From Ecdyonurus torrentis (taxonomy: Eukaryota > Arthropoda > Insecta > Ephemeroptera > Heptageniidae): a DNA stretch of 64,000 bases. The number at the start of each line of letters is the position of its first letter. Positions within the stretch are counted from its first letter, which is position 1. Location of the stretch: assembly GCA_949318235.1 (NCBI GenBank), contig OX439128.1:50530491-50594490 (forward strand), given 5' to 3'. Below, in pieces: positions 1 through 60,599 of the stretch. A model generated the notes under the pieces. That model did not search any database, was not told the origin of the DNA, and was given only the letters and a program-made list of their open reading frames with translations. A program made the translations under genes and the position numbers.

Positions 1-108
1 ACTTCACTCACATCTCAAACTGTTCGTATTTTCTCCTCTCTTGAACTGAACTTAAACGTCATAATCTTGCAAAGAAAAAAAAAAGTTTACTTAAAATTCC
101 TCAGGTGT

Positions 109-168
<60 letters not shown>

Positions 169-1138
169 ACGTTCCCAATTAGCATTTAAATTAGATAAAC
201 TTCGTCATTCATAATTCTTAAATTTTTACATTCTATAATACGATATACTATAAAAAACTCAAAACTTTTTTAAATTTTATTTAACTTTTATACTTAATTA
301 TATACTATAATTAAATTGTTTCATACATACGTATATATTCACTAACAGATTTTTATAAGTATTATATACCTTATATATAAATGTGTAAAATCTCTTAAAA
401 TAAAATATTCAGTGAACTAATTGTGAGTTGCTTTTTTATTATTTACTTTATAATTTCTTTTAATGCTTTTTTTTTTATCGATCTTGCGAGCAAGCAAGGC
501 AGCGAGCGAACTTTGCATTGAAGGTGTAGTGGGCGACAAGGCTCAAGCAAGCTCGCGCACTCTCGCGCTGTTTGTATTTTATTTTCTTGCTCTGTATTGT
601 ACATTGTTATCTACTTTTTTCTTCTCTTTTTTTTTTTTTTTTTTTTTTTTTAAATGCCTTCGCTTATTTTGTTTACATTACTATTGTATTGAATATTTAC
701 TCAAAATAAATTTCATTTTGTGACTGCGATTTCAATCTGATATCGGTTTATTATGCGACAATGCTATTTTATTTTTATTTTTTTGCTATACAGCTGCTGA
801 AATTCTCACAGTATAATAAATATTGTCATGCCTTTTTTTTCCAAGATTTTGTTTTTTTGTTTTTGCAATATAAATATTAATATGAACATCTTATATAAGA
901 TAAATATTTTATTATGTATTTATTTAATCATTTTTTGTTTATTTTATATTAATTATACAGTATAATTATATAAAAAAATCAATTAGCAGAACTGGTGTGG
1001 AGTGGAAAAATTACAATATTGGAAAATTACAAAGAAATAAAATAAAATATTCATATTTAAATGAGTTTCCTTGTTTATTTGTTAAGAGTGTTTAATTTCC
1101 TGTCAACGAAATATATTTTATTGATGTTTTTAAGTAAG

Positions 1139-1172
<34 letters not shown>

Positions 1173-1355
1173 CCTTCTGTTCATTATGAAGTTAATAAGA
1201 GCACAAAAATCTTACTGTTTTCAATCTAATTTTGTTAGAATTCCTAAATAAATTAATTTTTGTCACAAACGTTTAAAAATATAATAATGAATTTATTTCT
1301 ATTTTCTACAAATAAATTCCGAGCTACGTGTGAGATTGAGAGTGTTTCAAACTTA

Positions 1356-1388
<33 letters not shown>

Positions 1389-1582
1389 GATAAGACACCT
1401 TTGCGTGTATCTCTATTTTTGTTTTTTTAAGGATTTTATAAATCAACACGAAAAAGGTTTAAACATAGTACGTAATACGTATACTGTATAAACCTTGAAT
1501 AAACACCAAGCTTTTGTATCACTTGTTTTTGTGGTCGCACTTCCTTAATTATTTTTCTTCGTCCTAATTTACGACTCGCATT

Positions 1583-1626
<44 letters not shown>

Positions 1627-1824
1627 CCCTTCCCATTGTTGCAAACTATTACAGTAATGAGTAATGAGCAAAATTCATGTTTCCACAAGAAAATCAACGA
1701 GCAAACAATTTGATCTAATTTGATGAAAATAATTATAATTCAATTAACAGATTGATGATATATTATATAGTTAATAAATTATTGATAAACAAATATATGT
1801 AATTAATTATTTTGTCATTTTCAG
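1..1824. other. Arrestin upstream intron or 5' region, no coding exon seen
   Basis: AT-rich DNA with a (GA)n tract at 112-166, T runs near 627-651, 1142-1172 and 1585-1626, and an A run near 1358-1387. A slightly GC-richer patch lies at about 478-570. I looked for the missing arrestin N-terminal exon(s) and saw none. The first arrestin exon in the window starts in phase 1, so at least one coding exon lies further upstream. Confidence 0.6.
112..166. repeat. (GA)n microsatellite
   Basis: About 27 uninterrupted GA units near the left edge of the window. Confidence 0.95.
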
Positions 1825-15111
<13,287 letters not shown>

Positions 15112-15517
15112 GATAGAGGATGTTCCTCCTCCTCCTCCTCCTCCTCTCACTGCAGGGTTGTCCTTGCTAGAACCCCACCTGAGCTTCAAGTTGCCAACAT
15201 CCTTGGCTCCCTAGCTGACCCTCGTCCTCGTAATTGTCATATGTTCTTATACCTCATCTCTCTACAACACCCAGCAAGACAAACTCTCTTGAGCTGGATT
15301 CATCTGCTAGATCCTCTACTATAGTGTCAGCCATTACATGTTTACTTTATTTGTAGTGATCAAATTTGCACAACAACAAAGAAAAAGTCCTCCCATTCAA
15401 ACTTCAAAAAAAAAAAATCATTTTAAAATAATTAGTTTAACTGTTTTTTCTATGCTCAAATATACACAGATGAAAAGTATTTGTAAATATTATATTGAAA
15501 TAGATCTTATAAGTTTA
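15112..15517 (+). other. Probable arrestin 3' UTR
   Basis: Follows the stop codon. Contains a (CCT)n stretch at 15123-15145. No strong AATAAA is obvious before the (TA)n tract, so the transcript end is undetermined. Confidence 0.5.
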
Positions 15518-15530
15518 ATATATATATATA

Positions 15531-15590
<60 letters not shown>
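15518..15590. repeat. (TA)n microsatellite
   Basis: TA units, interrupted once by TTTATA, at the 5' edge of the LINE fragment. Confidence 0.95.
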
Positions 15591-15592
<2 letters not shown>

Positions 15593-15599
15593 GAACCAT

Positions 15600-16090
15600 A
15601 TATCGGGTATGTCAGAGTAGGCATATGAGTAGGGTGAATGCTGTTGGTATGAGTTTTCTCAGAAGTATGTGTGGTAAAACAAGATTAGATAGGGTAAGGA
15701 ATACTTGGGTGTTGGAGAAATGTGGAGTAAAAGAAACTGTAACTGAGAAGTATGAGAACAGTGTATTACGGTGGTTTGGTCATGTTGAGAGAATGGGTGA
15801 TGAAAGAATAGCAAAGCAGGTATTTCATAGTAGAGTGGATGGAAGGAGAGATAGAGGCAGGCCTAAAACATCATGGTCTGAGGTGGTTGGAAGATGTTTG
15901 AAAAATAAGAATGTACGCAGTATGAAATGCAAAAGGAAATGTATGAAACAAGGTATGAGACTGGCGGAAGCAAGTGAAGTATGTCAGGATAGGAAGTTGT
16001 GGAGGTCTATCACTGGGTCAGGATAAAACATCTGTGTTGTTGGCTTACCCCGAAAGGGATTTATAGCGTCATGATATGTATGTATGTATG

Positions 16091-16096
<6 letters not shown>
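15600..16096 (+). mobile_element. LINE 3' end: RT C-terminal ORF plus tail into microsatellite
   Basis: An open frame of 133 codons (15625-16026) encodes NAVGMSFLRSMCGKTRLDRV, then LRWFGHVERMGDERIAKQVF and GRRDRGRPKTSW. This arrangement is widespread at the C-terminus of RTE-type and related non-LTR retrotransposons. A 3' tail GGCTTACCCCGAAAGGGATT follows and runs through (TATG)n into the (TA)n tract at 16095. The 5' part is missing, cut off near the (TA)n at 15590. The frame is intact, so it may be fairly recent. Confidence 0.75.
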
Positions 16097-16163
<67 letters not shown>

Positions 16164-16190
16164 ATATATACCTATATATACCTATATATT
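16075..16190. repeat. (TATG)n to (TA)n to (CCTATATATA)3 compound repeat
   Basis: TATG units at 16075-16095, TA units to 16160, then three copies of CCTATATATA. It appears to be seeded by the LINE tail directly upstream. Confidence 0.9.
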
Positions 16191-16442
16191 GACACAAAAT
16201 TAATAAAGAGGCGCACATAAATATTATTTAAATATATTAAAAGATGCAATTTTAAGCTCAAAAGAAAATAAGATACGTACACATAAAGAATGCCAGTGTC
16301 CACAAAATATTAAGCTGAGGTGCTAAATCCAAAATGTTACCAGTAACTAAGAAAAATGAAGGAAGGTTTTTATTTTTGCGGGGGCATATGCAAATGTCAG
16401 CAGCGGCCAATTTGTATAAGGTAGGGTTCATGCAGGACACAA

Positions 16443-16473
<31 letters not shown>

Positions 16474-17152
16474 TTATTTTATTTTTTTATAGTAGTTATT
16501 TAATATTGCTTGTACAAAAGTAACTAACGTAAATATGAAAGAGATCATTGTTAATTATATATGTGCATTTGATGATCATTATACTACTACTACTACTACA
16601 TAATTATATAAACTACTAAATATTTAGTTAATTAATGTAATATTTATAGTGGTTAAGTTATTATCTTTATTGTAAAAGAATGTGGGAGTAAAATAAATAG
16701 GGTTTTTTCCAGCATTTTTTTTTTTTTTTTTTCCTTTAAACATTTAACATTGAGCATTAGGTGGGGTGCTGCATTAATTAATGTACACCTTTATTAATAT
16801 GTGTTATATAATTATTATTATTTATAATATAATTTTTTAATTACATAAACAGTATCAAATAAAAAACAACAATATAAATAATATAATGATACAAAAATAA
16901 TAATAATAATTAAAAAAATAAAGTAATATTTTTATTGTGATTATCAAAAGTTGTGTGTTATAAAATTATAATAATAACAATAAATATGTGTTGCATACAT
17001 TTTGATATATAAAAATAAATTGCTCCTCTAAATATTTGTACTGCATAATAAGCTCCACAAAAAATACTGGAAAATATTTTAAATAATGCCGATTTTATGG
17101 TTCAGATTTTAAATTACTTTTTTTTATATGTATAATAAGTAAAAGCAAAATA

Positions 17153-17204
17153 TTTATTTAAAAGAGTAGAGGAAACCAGCATGGTAAAGAGAGTTCCATA
17201 GTTT

Positions 17205-17258
<54 letters not shown>

Positions 17259-17578
17259 TGCTAGGCCATAGTGATATAAAAACTCATATTGGATAACATA
17301 GTTTTCAGCACTAAACTCCAAGAGAAAACAGAGTATGTGTGTATGCCTTATTCCGTTCTTACAGGCTCGTAGAGAAACTATAAATGATCATTTTAGTTAT
17401 CATAGGACCGATGAAGGCACACACTTACTTCTTTTTCTATTGAAGTTAAGTTCCAAAAGCTATCCAACGTGCTAGTTTTTATATATCTGCTATCAAGATT
17501 TTCACCATTGAAAGAGATTGGGACTCTCTCGTTAAAGCCTTTGTTGCTTTCCTCTATTCTTTTCTTTTAAATTATCAA
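17153..17578. mobile_element. Foldback MITE, family A (complete, about 425 bp)
   Basis: Left arm AAAACCAGC-type motif with GAGAGTTCCATAGTTTGGT, an inner segment CACTAAACTCCAAGAGAAAA, and a right arm ending CTTTTAAATTATCA. The left arm is split by 49 A (17208-17256), where sister copies read TTGGTGAAAATCTTGCTAG. Confidence 0.7.
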
Positions 17579-17604
17579 CCTATGGTTTATTTTCCTTAAT
17601 ATTG

Positions 17605-17836
17605 CTAATTAAAAGGAAAAAGATAGTGTAAGCCAGCAAGGGTGTTATCAGAGAAAAGAGATCGTACATTTAAGCAAAAAATCTTGCTAGAATACCCAGA
17701 GATAATAACTTTTGGCACAAGACTCTAAGAGTAGAAGGAGGTTGCCTTTGTCAATCTTTACTTACTTGAAGAGAAACTGCATGTCACATTTTCCCATGCT
17801 GGTTTTCTCTATTTTAGATTTTCTCATTTTAATTTA
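17605..17836. mobile_element. Foldback family A, diverged copy
   Basis: Carries GCCAGCAAGGGTGTTATCAG, AAAATCTTGCTAGAAT, the inner ACTTTTGGCACAAGACTC and a right end CCCATGCTGGTTTTCTC. It lies directly next to the 17153-17578 copy. Confidence 0.55.
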
Positions 17837-17850
17837 TTTTCTCCTTTTCT

Positions 17851-17891
<41 letters not shown>

Positions 17892-20798
17892 CCCCTCAAT
17901 ATATTAAAAAATAATACCTAATAATAATAAAACAGAATTTCTAACCTGCCTTTGTCCCAAAAACAAAACTGCACAAAAGTTTCCTAAATTTTCTGGAGCT
18001 TTAGGAGGAGTATAATGCTTCAAAGTATGTTGTTAAAAAAATATATAATAAATAAATATATTAATTAAGTAATAATATATGTGGTGTAATATATTTTACA
18101 TGGTATATGACAAAAAATAAATAAATAAATAAACGTACATAAAAATAAGTGGTATATAATTAAATGTATACTATCAAATATATAAATAAATGTAATTCTT
18201 TGTAAGTGTATAACAGATAAACAAAAACTTCTTTTATTACCAAGATTTTCAAATTAGCCAAATCTTTTTTGCATGAATGATTATATTTGGAATAAATGTA
18301 GGTGATTGTGATAAACAAAATAATATGAACCTTCCCTAAACCTCCTTATCCCCCAATACTAAAAGAGTTTTTTTTTTTTTTTTTTTTTTTTTGTATTTTT
18401 GTAGTATAATATAATAACATCAGTGGTTCATAATATTATTAATACCTTTTTTTATATGTGGTAATGTATTTCAGCATACTTAAAAATGATCATTCCAAAT
18501 TATGTAAAATGATAATCAAAGAGTTAAAGAAGCTTTGACAAGAAAATGAAACACTTTTCTGTCATGATTATAAAACTATTAGAAGACTTGCAAAGGTGGA
18601 TTCTGCAGGGAGGGGGGGGGGGGTGCAATAGGCTGGTTCATAAACCTGTGCTCTGGAATTCAAAAAGCGTAGCTTTATAATTGGAATTGTTTATTTTTTT
18701 GGGGGGCGAATAAGATCGAAGGTTTTGAACAATACCACCGACAGATGAATTTGTAATCCTTTTGTCTCCATTTTAGATTGTGGTAAATGAAGTAGCTATA
18801 ACTTTTGCTTCAGAATGTTTTCTTGATATGTTGAAAATAGTAGTTGTTATCCTCAAAGTATTTGCTTTGTTTTTCATAAATTTGGATAGAATCAACAATT
18901 TTATTTAAATCACTTAAAAGAAAACAAATTGCTTTGAGAGTTAGAAAGCTACAGTAAAAACTTTTAAGCTTTAAGAAAACTTTTTTCTTTAAGTTATAGC
19001 TGTAATAGAAAGCATTTTAAAATTGAAACTGTATTTCAAAATCCTCTGCTATTGATGGACTAAAAAATTTGTAAAAAATCTACTTTTGCAAGTCATTTAA
19101 TTTTTGCAATGAGGCTCCTGTAAATTTGTGATTTTTTTGTGTCTATTGTGTGTTGTACAATCACACTCTCTGAGAGAGGAGCTCTGTACATTTTTTTTAT
19201 AACAAGTGAATAACTCTTAAATAATTAGGATTACTCAAGGTGGAATTCAATACTTAACTATATAGCAAAATTTTTTTGTTGCTCCAAAAAAAAAGAGAGA
19301 AAAAAAAAAGCTTCTACCTCCGCACAGCCAAAGCTTGTCAACTGCAAGCATTGTATAATATATTAAGCTTTATCTTGTGCACAAACAAATTTAATTTAAT
19401 CGTAAAATTTGCTTCTTTTTGTCTTATCCAGATACATGCATTTTTTTTTTTTTTTTTTTTCCCCGCTATGCACAATTATATTTAAGATTAATACTGTTTT
19501 CACAGTATTGCCTTTATCTTCCTAATTTTCTTATTAAGTCTGATATTTTTTTGTGTATTTATACAAAATATTTTTTTTTCATTTTTTTTTTTTTTTTTTT
19601 CATTCTATCTCTTATGTTATTGCTGGCAATATTTATTTTGTTTTTATGTGTCTTTTTCTCAAGTTTTTTTTTTTTTTTTTTTTTTTTTCTTCGTCTTCTT
19701 CTGGCTTGATTGATTTTATCTTTTTAACTTGTTGGTATATCTAAGCTCAAAATATTTTTACTGGATCTTCAACATGATAATTAAAATAAATTAAATTTTA
19801 AATTTTTTGATGCTTTTTTAGAGTTTATTTATATAAAATTTAAAAGAAAGCTGTAGGTTTTCTAATTCAATGATCATAAACAATAAATGGTAAAGAAAAA
19901 TAAGAATAATTGTTGATCATAAATAAAAATCCAGTAAATATAATGTTTAAAAAATTAAATCTGATTAAAATTAACAACTATTTTCTGTAGATGTCTATTC
20001 ATATGTATGTATAAATTAAATAATAATATTAATAATAAAAAGAATAAATGTATTTGTATACTTGTGGTGAACTCCTTGAAAAATATTGTAGTTTGTTAAA
20101 TTATTTGATTTAATTGTTATTTTTCTTGTGATACATGCATTTTTTTTTTTAATCTCGATGTAAATATTTATAATATGCTACATTATTTAATTTTAATAAT
20201 TATTACTGTATACAAAAAAAAATAGTAATATTTAGACAATTTTTAAATTGAGGGAAATTTGGTTTAGGAATTTTAAGTAATTATTTTTAAATGATATGAC
20301 ATTAGAAACATTTCAAAAAAAAAAAATTGTTGCTTTTATATAAATACTTTGAGAGAACCAAACTTGATCAGTTACAAAAAGTCTATGAGAGTTTGAAATC
20401 TTTTTACAGTAAAAATTACGTGAAAGGTTTTCAACAGCTCAATAACAATAATAAGTAAGCGCCAATTTTTACCTGTAAATTTTCTGGTCTGTAAATTGGC
20501 AGTTGTATTTTTTTAATACTGATACCAATTTTAGCGTTTTGAATTTTGGTATGAGAAAGAATGCATTTTCATCTATTTTGTATTAATATTTCAAACCCTG
20601 AAATAAGTGGAACTATTATAAAAATTCAAGTTTTTGAAAATAATTATGACCTGGGTTTATACAATCATATATCCATTACAATTAAAGTATATCTCAGTTG
20701 TCTTTGTTTTTATGGTGATTCAGAAAACAATCATAAATATTTTCTAAGCAATAAGAACTTTTTGAATAATAATAATGCCAAATAATATATATGGCATC

Positions 20799-21179
20799 CC
20801 GGTAAACCACAGCTTTTTCACATGTGGAGTGCAAGTATTTTTCTGATTGAAGAACGTCATTCATTACCCAGTGACATCACGTGAGCTGGGAGTGATGTTC
20901 TTCACAGTATTTAAACGGAGCTTATCGGTATAGCGTGCGGAAGGGTCCCCTAATTTAACATTACGCTTATATAGGGAGAAACATTTTTCTTTTCTTTTCT
21001 TTTCTTTTTGATTTTTTAGAAAACGAATGCACTGATTCCAGTGAGGAATACTAGACATACTTTTACGTGTTTTAAGACATAGAAAAATTTTAAGCATTTT
21101 TTTTAAACTGAGTTAATTACTATTAATCACTATTATTAATTACTTGCAATCTACATTTAAAAAAGCTGTGGTTTACTGG
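20799..21179. mobile_element. Inverted-repeat element with 20-bp ends
   Basis: Left end CCGGTAAACCACAGCTTTTT, right end AAAAGCTGTGGTTTACTGG. The interior is unlike the neighbouring DNA and GC-richer in part (20870-20960). No coding capacity of note. Confidence 0.6.
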
Positions 21180-22173
21180 AATGGGGAGAATATTTGCTAG
21201 GAGTAAAAAGTGAAAATTTTCCATGGATATAAAGAAGACTTGTCAAGTCATAAATTAAACTCTCGAATCACGTATTTGACAATTACTGATTTGTCTTCAA
21301 ATTGGTTGCTCTCAGCAGTGTTCAGGTTTATGTAGTTTTTATTTGTATTCAAGTTCCAATGAAATTCTATACAATCAAACAAAACTTTTTTTTTATTTGC
21401 ACATTTTAAAGTTGTTTTTTGTATGAATTTCAAGCACATCAATATTTATATTTATTAATAATATTATATTTGTTTAATTATATCAAAGTCCTTATAATAT
21501 TATTATTGGAATGGTTTAAATGATTATTTATGCAAGGAAATAAATTGTACCTTAAAATATAACGCATGATTTATTTATTTTTACATCTCCCGTAACCTCT
21601 TTCCAATTTTTTTTTTTAAGTATATATATATATATATATAATTTACATTGTAATTGTAAATAAAATTATTCCATTCCCAAACAATTCTTATAATTTTAAA
21701 AATAATTAAACTATAAATTGCCTTATATTTAGCTGTCAGATTCTTAAATTTTAAGTTTTATACTTTTTGCTTTTAAACTTTATCCCGCCAAAAAGACGTG
21801 TTCTGATTGGTTGACCGGTTCTGTCAGAAACAGCTGGGGCAAGTTTATCTGCATTAATGGAATTTTAAATGACTTGTTTCCTTTTAATAAACTATTAATA
21901 GCGTGAGAAAATTTAGTGTTGGTTGGTGGGTAACATAGTTTGAAAACAAAGCTTTCATTTGTGCTATTCAGTTTTGTAAATAGAAGAACTTGTACAGAAT
22001 TAAAACGATCGAAACCTGAAACCTTTCAGTGGGTTTTCCCTGCGGCTATGGAGTCACGAGATTTGTTTTATTAGTCTTGAGATGTTAAGAAATATCGCAG
22101 TTTGTCAGAAAGCCGCACCCTAGTATTGTAGTTAAATATATATAGTAAATAAAGACAATATCATAATATAATA

Positions 22174-56009
<33,836 letters not shown>

Positions 56010-57108
56010 GAGTAATGACCCTTCTCTCACTCTCGCTACGCCACTGCTAACTGCCATGCCACATGTACGTCACCTATAATATACTTCTGAGTGCGGGTGT
56101 TGCTGATATACTACGCTAAAATATATCTCTCCTCATAATAATGTCCTATTATATCTGTGCATGCTCATATAATATATTATACTAAAGCAAATAATTATTA
56201 TTATATTATATAATTAAAAATAGTATTTTTAATAGAAAGAGAATTAACAAAAATATAAATATATATATTTGCTTCAGTGTGGGCCTTAGTGGTCATGACC
56301 AAAATATAATATTTCTTCTATAGATATTTTATAATTTTTAAAAAAATATATCTGATCTTACATAAATTTGGTATATGTTAAATTTTAATAATTGGAGTAT
56401 CAATCAAAAATAAAATTGCAATGAGAAAAAAAATCATAAAACAACATCAAATCATTTTAATTTGCATTTATATTGTATACTTTTAACATTTTATTAAATT
56501 ATCTATGTATACATACGCATATACTATTTTTAATTAAGATCACTTAAATCAGACCGTGGTTAAATTTTGTAAGGAATATATCACATATCCATATTTTTAT
56601 CATCTATTTTTTATTTTGATTGCTTCTTTTAAGACAGGTCTGATATAATCATAGAATTTTTTGATTATTATTATTATTTTGCTTACTTAAAGCAACCTGT
56701 CAGCCTCTTTAAAAAACACACACACAAAGATTGTGGCATGAGAATGGATTTTTATTCCATTTTTTTCGGCAATGGTATATAAAAAAAATGAGTGGAGAAG
56801 TGGTCATTTTATGTATTTTTATGTATTAAATATAAATGTAAAGATTGATAATTAGAGGCTGCTGCAGGTTCTATACAGGAGTGCCGAGGGCCTGATGGAT
56901 GTTTAGTAACATAGATGTGAATGAACGATGTACGGAGTGAGTGCGATTGTGTACGTATGTGTGCCAAACATTGCTCACAACACGTATTGTATTTACATAT
57001 ACACACCTACCCTTAACTTGTACTGGCTGTTTGTCAAAGTGAGCATTATTATATGGAATATGCTTGTATATATAACAATCTATATGAGAGCCAGACAAAA
57101 TTGATGTG

Positions 57109-57544
57109 TACACGGATAAAAATAAATATGTAATAATTATGCTAGCTAATTTTCAGTACAATTTGTTCAAAACACCATAATATTTGCTGTACTGCATTAT
57201 AACTATGTTACATAGCATAAATATATTATCCTACAGTATAATTATTTATGCTGTTCTAAATTTAGTATCATATCGATCTTCTCGCGTCAAGATGAAGCTA
57301 CTACACTTTACAAATTTCCGAAGAATGAACGATCTACACTTTACAAATTTGCAGCTACCTGGAGCTTCACCTACCTGTTTTATATAGCAGAAGCTTCAGG
57401 TAGCCGTGACTTTGAAAAGTGTAGATCATTCATTCTTTGGAAATTTGTAAAGTGTAGTAGCTTCATCTGGACGCGAAAGGATCGATTTATGCTATAATGA
57501 CATAAATGCAGCATAAATATTATGTAATTTATTCTGTCTGTGTA
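57109..57544. mobile_element. TA-bounded inverted-repeat element, family H (436 bp)
   Basis: TACACGGATAAAAATAAATA and the facing ATGTAATTTATTCTGTC... ending GTGTA. Inner arms include GTCAAGATGAAGCTACTACA and TGTAGTAGCTTCATCTGGAC, and a central hairpin at GAAGCTTCAGGTAGC. Confidence 0.75.
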
Positions 57545-57991
57545 TAACTATTTTAATTTGATTGTAATATAATTCATGCTTTTAGTATTTTTGCAAAAAG
57601 TACAACACATAAGCACTATTTATTACTGTTATTATTTTTAGAGACAGTATTGAATTTAATGCATTTTTTTTAATATTAATTTCTTTTACATTCCATTATT
57701 TTAATAAATAGAGCTTTAAAAATAAAACAATTGTTGTATGTTATGCAATGAAGTAATCACTAAATTATGATGCTTTATTGTTGTCAGTGTCCATATGTAT
57801 AAGTATATAGAAATTCACCAATTGTTAGCCAATGTGGCGTACCAAGTCAATATTTGATGTTTAGATTTTGCAATGTGTAGCCTGGCAATATAGCTTGTTT
57901 TGTAAGATACTTTTTACAAGATACAAATTTTGCATAGCTTGCTCATTATTATTATTTCTTTCTTTTCCTCTTACAATGTTTTCACATACTC

Positions 57992-57996
<5 letters not shown>

Positions 57997-58034
<38 letters not shown>
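57997..58034. repeat. T homopolymer
   Basis: About 38 consecutive T. Confidence 0.9.
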
Positions 58035-58036
<2 letters not shown>

Positions 58037-59276
58037 ATACTAATTTTGCATTACAACATTCAGCTAATTTATTTAAATAGGTTGGATTTTGCTGTACGCA
58101 AATTTGTATAGGAAAAAAAATCGGAATATATGAAAATTGAATTTGTGTAAGAGAGAAAAAGAATCGTTAAGCTGCTCAGTAATTTAACTATTTTTTTTTT
58201 CTATATAGCTGTATGCTGGGTTAAAATCAGATCATATTTCTGAAATATAGGGATGCTAAACTGTTCTACAAAAAAATAAAATATAAATTACTGTATTGCA
58301 TAAAAATGTTACAAATGTGCAATTTCTATAATTGTTACCTTTTTATTTTAATAACTAGAAAAATTCTAAAACTAGTAAAATGTCTTATTATTTGCCAGGC
58401 AAAAGTGTCGTAAAATAAACATCGAAATCCATTGATGTGAAATCTGTATGTTTTAGGATGTAGCTAAAAAATATATATAATAAAGATATAGGAAAGAAGC
58501 CTTGTATGTAAACAATTAAATATTTAGTCTCACTTTCACTTATTCTGTGTCTATCAAATGTTAAATACTTTAAATATGAAGTGCGTTTTTTTATTAAATT
58601 ATTTATTTTATATTCACGCATATAATCTGCATCAGAGCACACCATAACACTCTGCAAGTTCATGACGTAAGAAAAGTATTTACAAATTTGCATTTATTCT
58701 CTCTGTTCTGACGTTCCTTTCGAGTCTTTTTTTTTCTACATAATATGTTATAAATTTATATTATAAATTTTCTATATTAAATGATATCCACTTCTTATTT
58801 GCATTCCGCTTAAAATATATATTATATAGGCTGCTACACAAGTATATAGAGAAAAGTAAAATCTAGAAGGCCTACATCCTCTGTAATTTCCTGCATATTT
58901 GTGTATATATATTTAAATAAATGTACTGTACAAAAATCAATAAATATATTAGAGAAAATAAATATTAATAATAAATAATAATAACATCGAGCAATATATG
59001 AAAACAGAGCAAGTTTCATGATGTATAATTAATATAATTATGTAAAGTGTTGTAAAAAAATAAATATTTGTTAGAAATGAATAAAAAGCAAAAAATGGAA
59101 AAAAAAAAGATCGTTGTATTAATTAAAACCAATACCCAATACCAATTTATATAAGTACTGTGTACTGTAATATTGGTGTAGGCTACATAGTGACTACTGT
59201 TTCAATTATGGCAAAATAAAATAATCCATAAAGGTGATTATTTAATATTAAACTTTCAACGCCCACTCCTATTTAT

Positions 59277-59381
<105 letters not shown>

Positions 59382-59520
59382 ATATTGTATATATTATAGT
59401 ATTTCTGTGGTACTGGTGGTAGAAAAAAAAAGTATTCAAAATGTGTAATTATATTATTTTGGCGCATACAGGCTCTGCATACAATGATACACAGTAATTA
59501 CTGTGACAATGATACAGGTG

Positions 59521-59651
59521 CGCGTTGTTTTAAAAGTTTTTGATTTCCCGCTATAAGTGAAAATCAAAATTCATCAGCTGGCATACAAAACGCCGCAAAA
59601 CAACAACAGAAACAAACTGAAAGGAATTTTTGTTGGAAGCAGGTAAAAATG
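59521..59651 (+). other. Candidate isolated 5' exon ending ATG|GTAAGT
   Basis: A mixed-composition stretch starting GCGCGTTGTTTTAAAAG, with an E2F-like TTTCCCGC near 59545, ends AAAATG|GTAAGTA: a start codon with A at -3 directly before a strong donor. This layout is common for first exons. No downstream exon was recognised in the window, so it remains a candidate. Confidence 0.3.
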
Positions 59652-60035
59652 GTAAGTAAAAAGTAATCATGTAATGTTTTTATGTAAAAAATTATTATTA
59701 TAAATCATCATTACAAAATTGAAACTTTAAAGATATGGCTCTCTATAAAAACTTATAAAATATCGTACACACAAAAATTAGGTCCAAACATTCTTTTGAC
59801 TCGTGGTCGTGTTCATGGTGTCTATATTTTTGCATTATATAAATCGTGCTATGTACTATTAATACATTTAGACCTCTTAAGGTTGTTGGTTATATTAATT
59901 GTACATATATGTGAAGATTACTTCAGTATTGGTATTTATAGTAAACATTGTATGTAAATGTCGATGGTGGTCATATGTAATGCATGGTGGTGCTATTACA
60001 TATTATAGTATTTCATAAACTGTCACAGTTATGTA

Positions 60036-60390
60036 TTAAGGGTTGTCTTTAGTTGGCTTATATCTCAAAATCTAAAAAGAAAACTACCTAATTTTTTTAT
60101 GTCACCTCAAACTTAATGATAACAGCTACCCATGATAAATTTTCAGTACCCGTGACCATCAGATAAGAGAGAAAATAATTTTTGAAATTTTCTAAAATTA
60201 ACATGGCCTCTTATGCGACGAAAACTTTAAAAAATCATAATTCAAAATCTAGCATGGTGACCCCCCAAAATTTTTACATTTTTGAAGTTGCCTTAACCTA
60301 ATGTATCACCAATCACCATGCAAAATTTCAGATTTTTCCTTCTTTACGACTTTTTAGTCAAATCCCGTAGTAGCTGATTTCCCGCCTTAA
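60036..60390 (-). mobile_element. TTAA-bounded element, copy 4
   Basis: TTAAGGGTTGTCTTTAGTTG to TGATTTCCCGCCTTAA. On the minus strand it matches 41286-41618 (GGCGGGAAATCAGCTACTAC, GGATTTGACTA). Confidence 0.75.
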
Positions 60391-60445
60391 ATTATGCATT
60401 TAAAGTCTTTTTCAAGCAATTTAGAACAAAAATCTTAAGTAATAT

Positions 60446-60599
60446 AGCCTTGTCCATGATAAGCTTTTTCTAATTGGAATCGTTAATTATTTGATCAATC
60501 AATAACATGCATTCTTGAGTCAAGTAAAACCCATTTACATACATAATGTATGCATTATTGTTATTTAAAATTAGAAAAAGCTGTGTGAACAAGGCATGT
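60446..60599. repeat. Hairpin element
   Basis: AGCCTTGTCCATGATAAGCT and TTTTTCTAATT face AATTAGAAAAAGCTGTGTG and AACAAGGCATG. Confidence 0.65.

Larger units (their letters stand above)
15112..22173. other. Intergenic region between arrestin and ORP1
   Basis: About 7 kb with no convincing gene: LINE fragment, TA repeats, family A foldbacks, long T runs (17852-17891, 18367-18392, 19441-19460, 19662-19688), a G run at about 18611-18622, and a TIR element at 20799-21179. The last 400 bases before the ORP1 start include a GATTGG (inverted CCAAT) at about 21805 and are presumably promoter and 5' UTR. Confidence 0.55.

Noticed and set aside
530..575. Reading GDKAQAS, reminiscent of the MGDK start of vertebrate arrestins
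   Set aside because: Preceded by GTG rather than ATG, followed by non-arrestin sequence, and no donor in the right phase.
20561..20785. 74-codon ORF in intergenic DNA
   Set aside because: Asn/Ile/Lys-rich, as expected from AT-rich DNA; no recognisable motif.
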